This document shows positions 38,449 through 64,000 of a stretch of DNA of 64,000 bases, piece by piece. Position numbers and translations under genes: made by a program. Numbering within the stretch: position 1 is the first letter of the stretch; each line of letters opens with the position of its first letter. Origin of the DNA: Engraulis encrasicolus (Eukaryota > Chordata > Actinopteri > Clupeiformes > Engraulidae); contig NC_085876.1 of assembly GCF_034702125.1 (NCBI RefSeq), positions 24,686,807 to 24,750,806 of the forward strand, read 5' to 3'. The notes under the pieces were generated by a model. It ran no database searches. It was not told where the DNA came from and worked only from the letters and a program-made list of their open reading frames with translations.

Positions 38449-39467
38449 CTAGCTCTAAAAAGTCCCAAACCCTGGATAAATTGCAATACTGTAGTAATCG
38501 TTCCTACTTTAAAGTGATCCAAAAACCCCCTTGTATCACCTATTAAAAATCTACAGCTTTATATTTAGTGGAACATGCTTTTTTTCAAGGTCAAAGTTGA
38601 CAGATTTCCCATTCATTTCTCCATAGGGAGACAATATAGGAGATACAAGGCGAATAGGGTAAAATTTCAAACTATGACATATTCATTTGAAACTTTCACA
38701 GTTGGTAACTCACATTCAGGCAAACAATTTTTGTATTGCGGGTTTTCTGAAATATGATGATGAAATATGCAAATTAGGTCATATGTACAGAAATATGTGA
38801 TAAAATCTGTGGTAGCAGATCAAACGTAAAACAAATTGCAATTGTAATGGTTCATACATTATGCTGATCCTTCAACCCCTCTGCATCACGTATCAAAAAT
38901 CTAATTTCATCAATTCAGTGGAACATACTTTTCCCAAGGTCAAAAGTATCCGATTTTACCCACTGAATGGCAAAATGCATTAGAAATCTGACACTTCTGA
39001 CCTTCAAAAAAGTATGTTCTACTAAAGTGATGGAGGTAGATTTTTCATAATGTGATGTAGGGTGGATAAAGTATCAATAAAAAGTGTGAATCTTTATTTT
39101 TGCAATTTGTTTTAAGTTTTGCCCGTTGTTGCATAATTTGTCACTTTTTTAAGTAGATGTGATCTCATTTGCATATTTAATCATCATATTTCAGACAACT
39201 TGCAATACAAAAAAATCTTTGTCTTTGCTTGAGTAAATAACTGTGAAAGTTTCAAATTGATTTCTCATTGTTTAAAAATTTAGCCTATTCCCCAAGTATC
39301 TCCTATATTGTCTCCCTATGGGAAAATGAATGGGAAAACTCCCCCAAAAAAGTATGTTCCACTAAATATAAAGCTGTCGATTTTTAATATGTTATTTACA
39401 CATACCTAGAGATTACAAAAAACATGGAATGATTTACTATTGCAATTTGTCCCGGGTCAAACGCTAG
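38449..39467. mobile_element. Long foldback palindrome, about 1.0 kb, between anln and nsun2
   Basis: Two arms of about 480-500 bp are imperfect inverted repeats. Examples: ACAGCTTTATATTTAGTGGA (left) against TCCACTAAATATAAAGCTGT (right), and GGGAGACAATATAGGAGATA against its complement near 39296-39316. The centre is near 38960. Probably a non-autonomous DNA transposon with very long inverted ends. No ORF of note. Confidence 0.85.
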
Positions 39468-39956
39468 ATTGACTGGCCTATTATTACAACTAACTGGGTT
39501 AAAACCTATTGAATTTAAAGGATGTACTTACCGGTACTTATGCCTTGCAGTCCTGTGAATGTTTCCATCTTATGGACAATAAAAATACGACATCATATAA
39601 GTTTTGGGGGGTGGAATTAGTTAAAGCAGACTCTTATTGGTCCTTCTTGTGATTTCGGGGAAGATCAGACCATGTTTTGTGACCAATTTTGACAGAAATG
39701 TATGTCAAAGGGCATACAAACTTTTTCCCATGACTGTACTTCGGCTACCACCAACAACAACTAGTTTTTTAACAAGTGTTTTGCCCTGGAGACCTGAGAC
39801 CCTGTGTGCAGTTCCAGCACTGGTTTGAGTCCAAATCATTCTACTGTAGGCCTATCATTGCATTCAAACTTGAATAGATGTCAGTTTAGGGTGACATCTG
39901 CTGGTTGCCAGAGACATTCTGAAGAGTTGCACAGGCAAACAGATTGGCCAGTCAAA

Positions 39957-40085
<129 letters not shown>

Positions 40086-40214
40086 ATGCCAGAGAGGCGT
40101 ACCAATTCAATTAGTCAATTAATTCTCCTCCTTCATTTTTCTCTGCGCCTACTGTTAATTTCAGGCGCTCATGGCCACCTAAAAGGGGTCCTTCTTCATT
40201 GCGGATTGTAAAGT

Positions 40215-40222
40215 TGACGTCA
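40215..40222 (+). promoter_or_regulatory. nsun2: CRE site (TGACGTCA) in the nsun2 promoter
   Basis: A perfect CREB/ATF palindrome 140 bp upstream of the nsun2 ATG. Its position fits a proximal promoter element; function is inferred. Confidence 0.45.
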
Positions 40223-40361
40223 TCGCCAGTCGAATGCTAGTTGAACACGAGTGTTTCTTGCCGCTTGCTGGTGGAGTACAGTTGTGTTGATCAACTTTGC
40301 CACATTTCATTCATACAAAACGTCCCGTAGGTTCATATCCCGTGTTGTTCACTTTATCAAC

Positions 40362-64000
<23,639 letters not shown>

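Overview
This window looks like a ray-finned (teleost) fish nuclear genome. It has intron-rich vertebrate genes, very long CA/GT and GA/CT dinucleotide arrays, tRNA-derived SINEs, and many short non-autonomous DNA transposons with intact target-site duplications. The species cannot be named from the sequence alone.

Four protein-coding genes were read exon by exon. Where the gene is complete, the exons join in frame with GT-AG splice sites. (1) tra2a, minus strand, left edge: only coding exons 1 and 2 are inside (2574-2609 and 837-970), with a probable NMD 'poison' exon between them (1308-1637). (2) ccdc126, minus strand: two coding exons (7109-7352 and 5047-5366) encoding 187 aa. (3) anln (anillin), minus strand: 27 coding exons from 37320 down to 13344, encoding 1305 aa, with N-terminal actomyosin region, anillin homology domain and C-terminal PH domain; poly(A) signal near 13113. 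(4) nsun2, plus strand: 16 coding exons from 40362 to 61714 (610 codons), including the methyltransferase core; the C-terminal exons lie beyond the right edge. anln and nsun2 are divergent, with about 3 kb between their start codons. No protein-coding gene is recognised in 7.4-13.1 kb, 37.3-40.4 kb or 61.7-64 kb.

The most unusual signal is that short segments spanning exon-intron junctions have been copied, usually tandemly and next to CA/GT repeats. Five cases occur in three genes: the ccdc126 acceptor (six extra copies), a relic of the ccdc126 donor, the anln exon 14 acceptor (four good extra copies plus degenerate ones), the anln exon 15 donor (two extra copies), and the nsun2 exon 7 donor (one extra copy). 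Several copies keep usable AG or GT sites.

Other points of interest are four hammerhead-ribozyme-like cores (CTGANGA, stem II, GAAAC) or relics, two of them inside insertions with 14-15 bp direct repeats; three long foldback palindromes (about 1.0, 0.96 and 1.1 kb); nested transposons; CA tracts abutting six anln donor sites; and a ccdc126 stop codon that lies inside a minisatellite.
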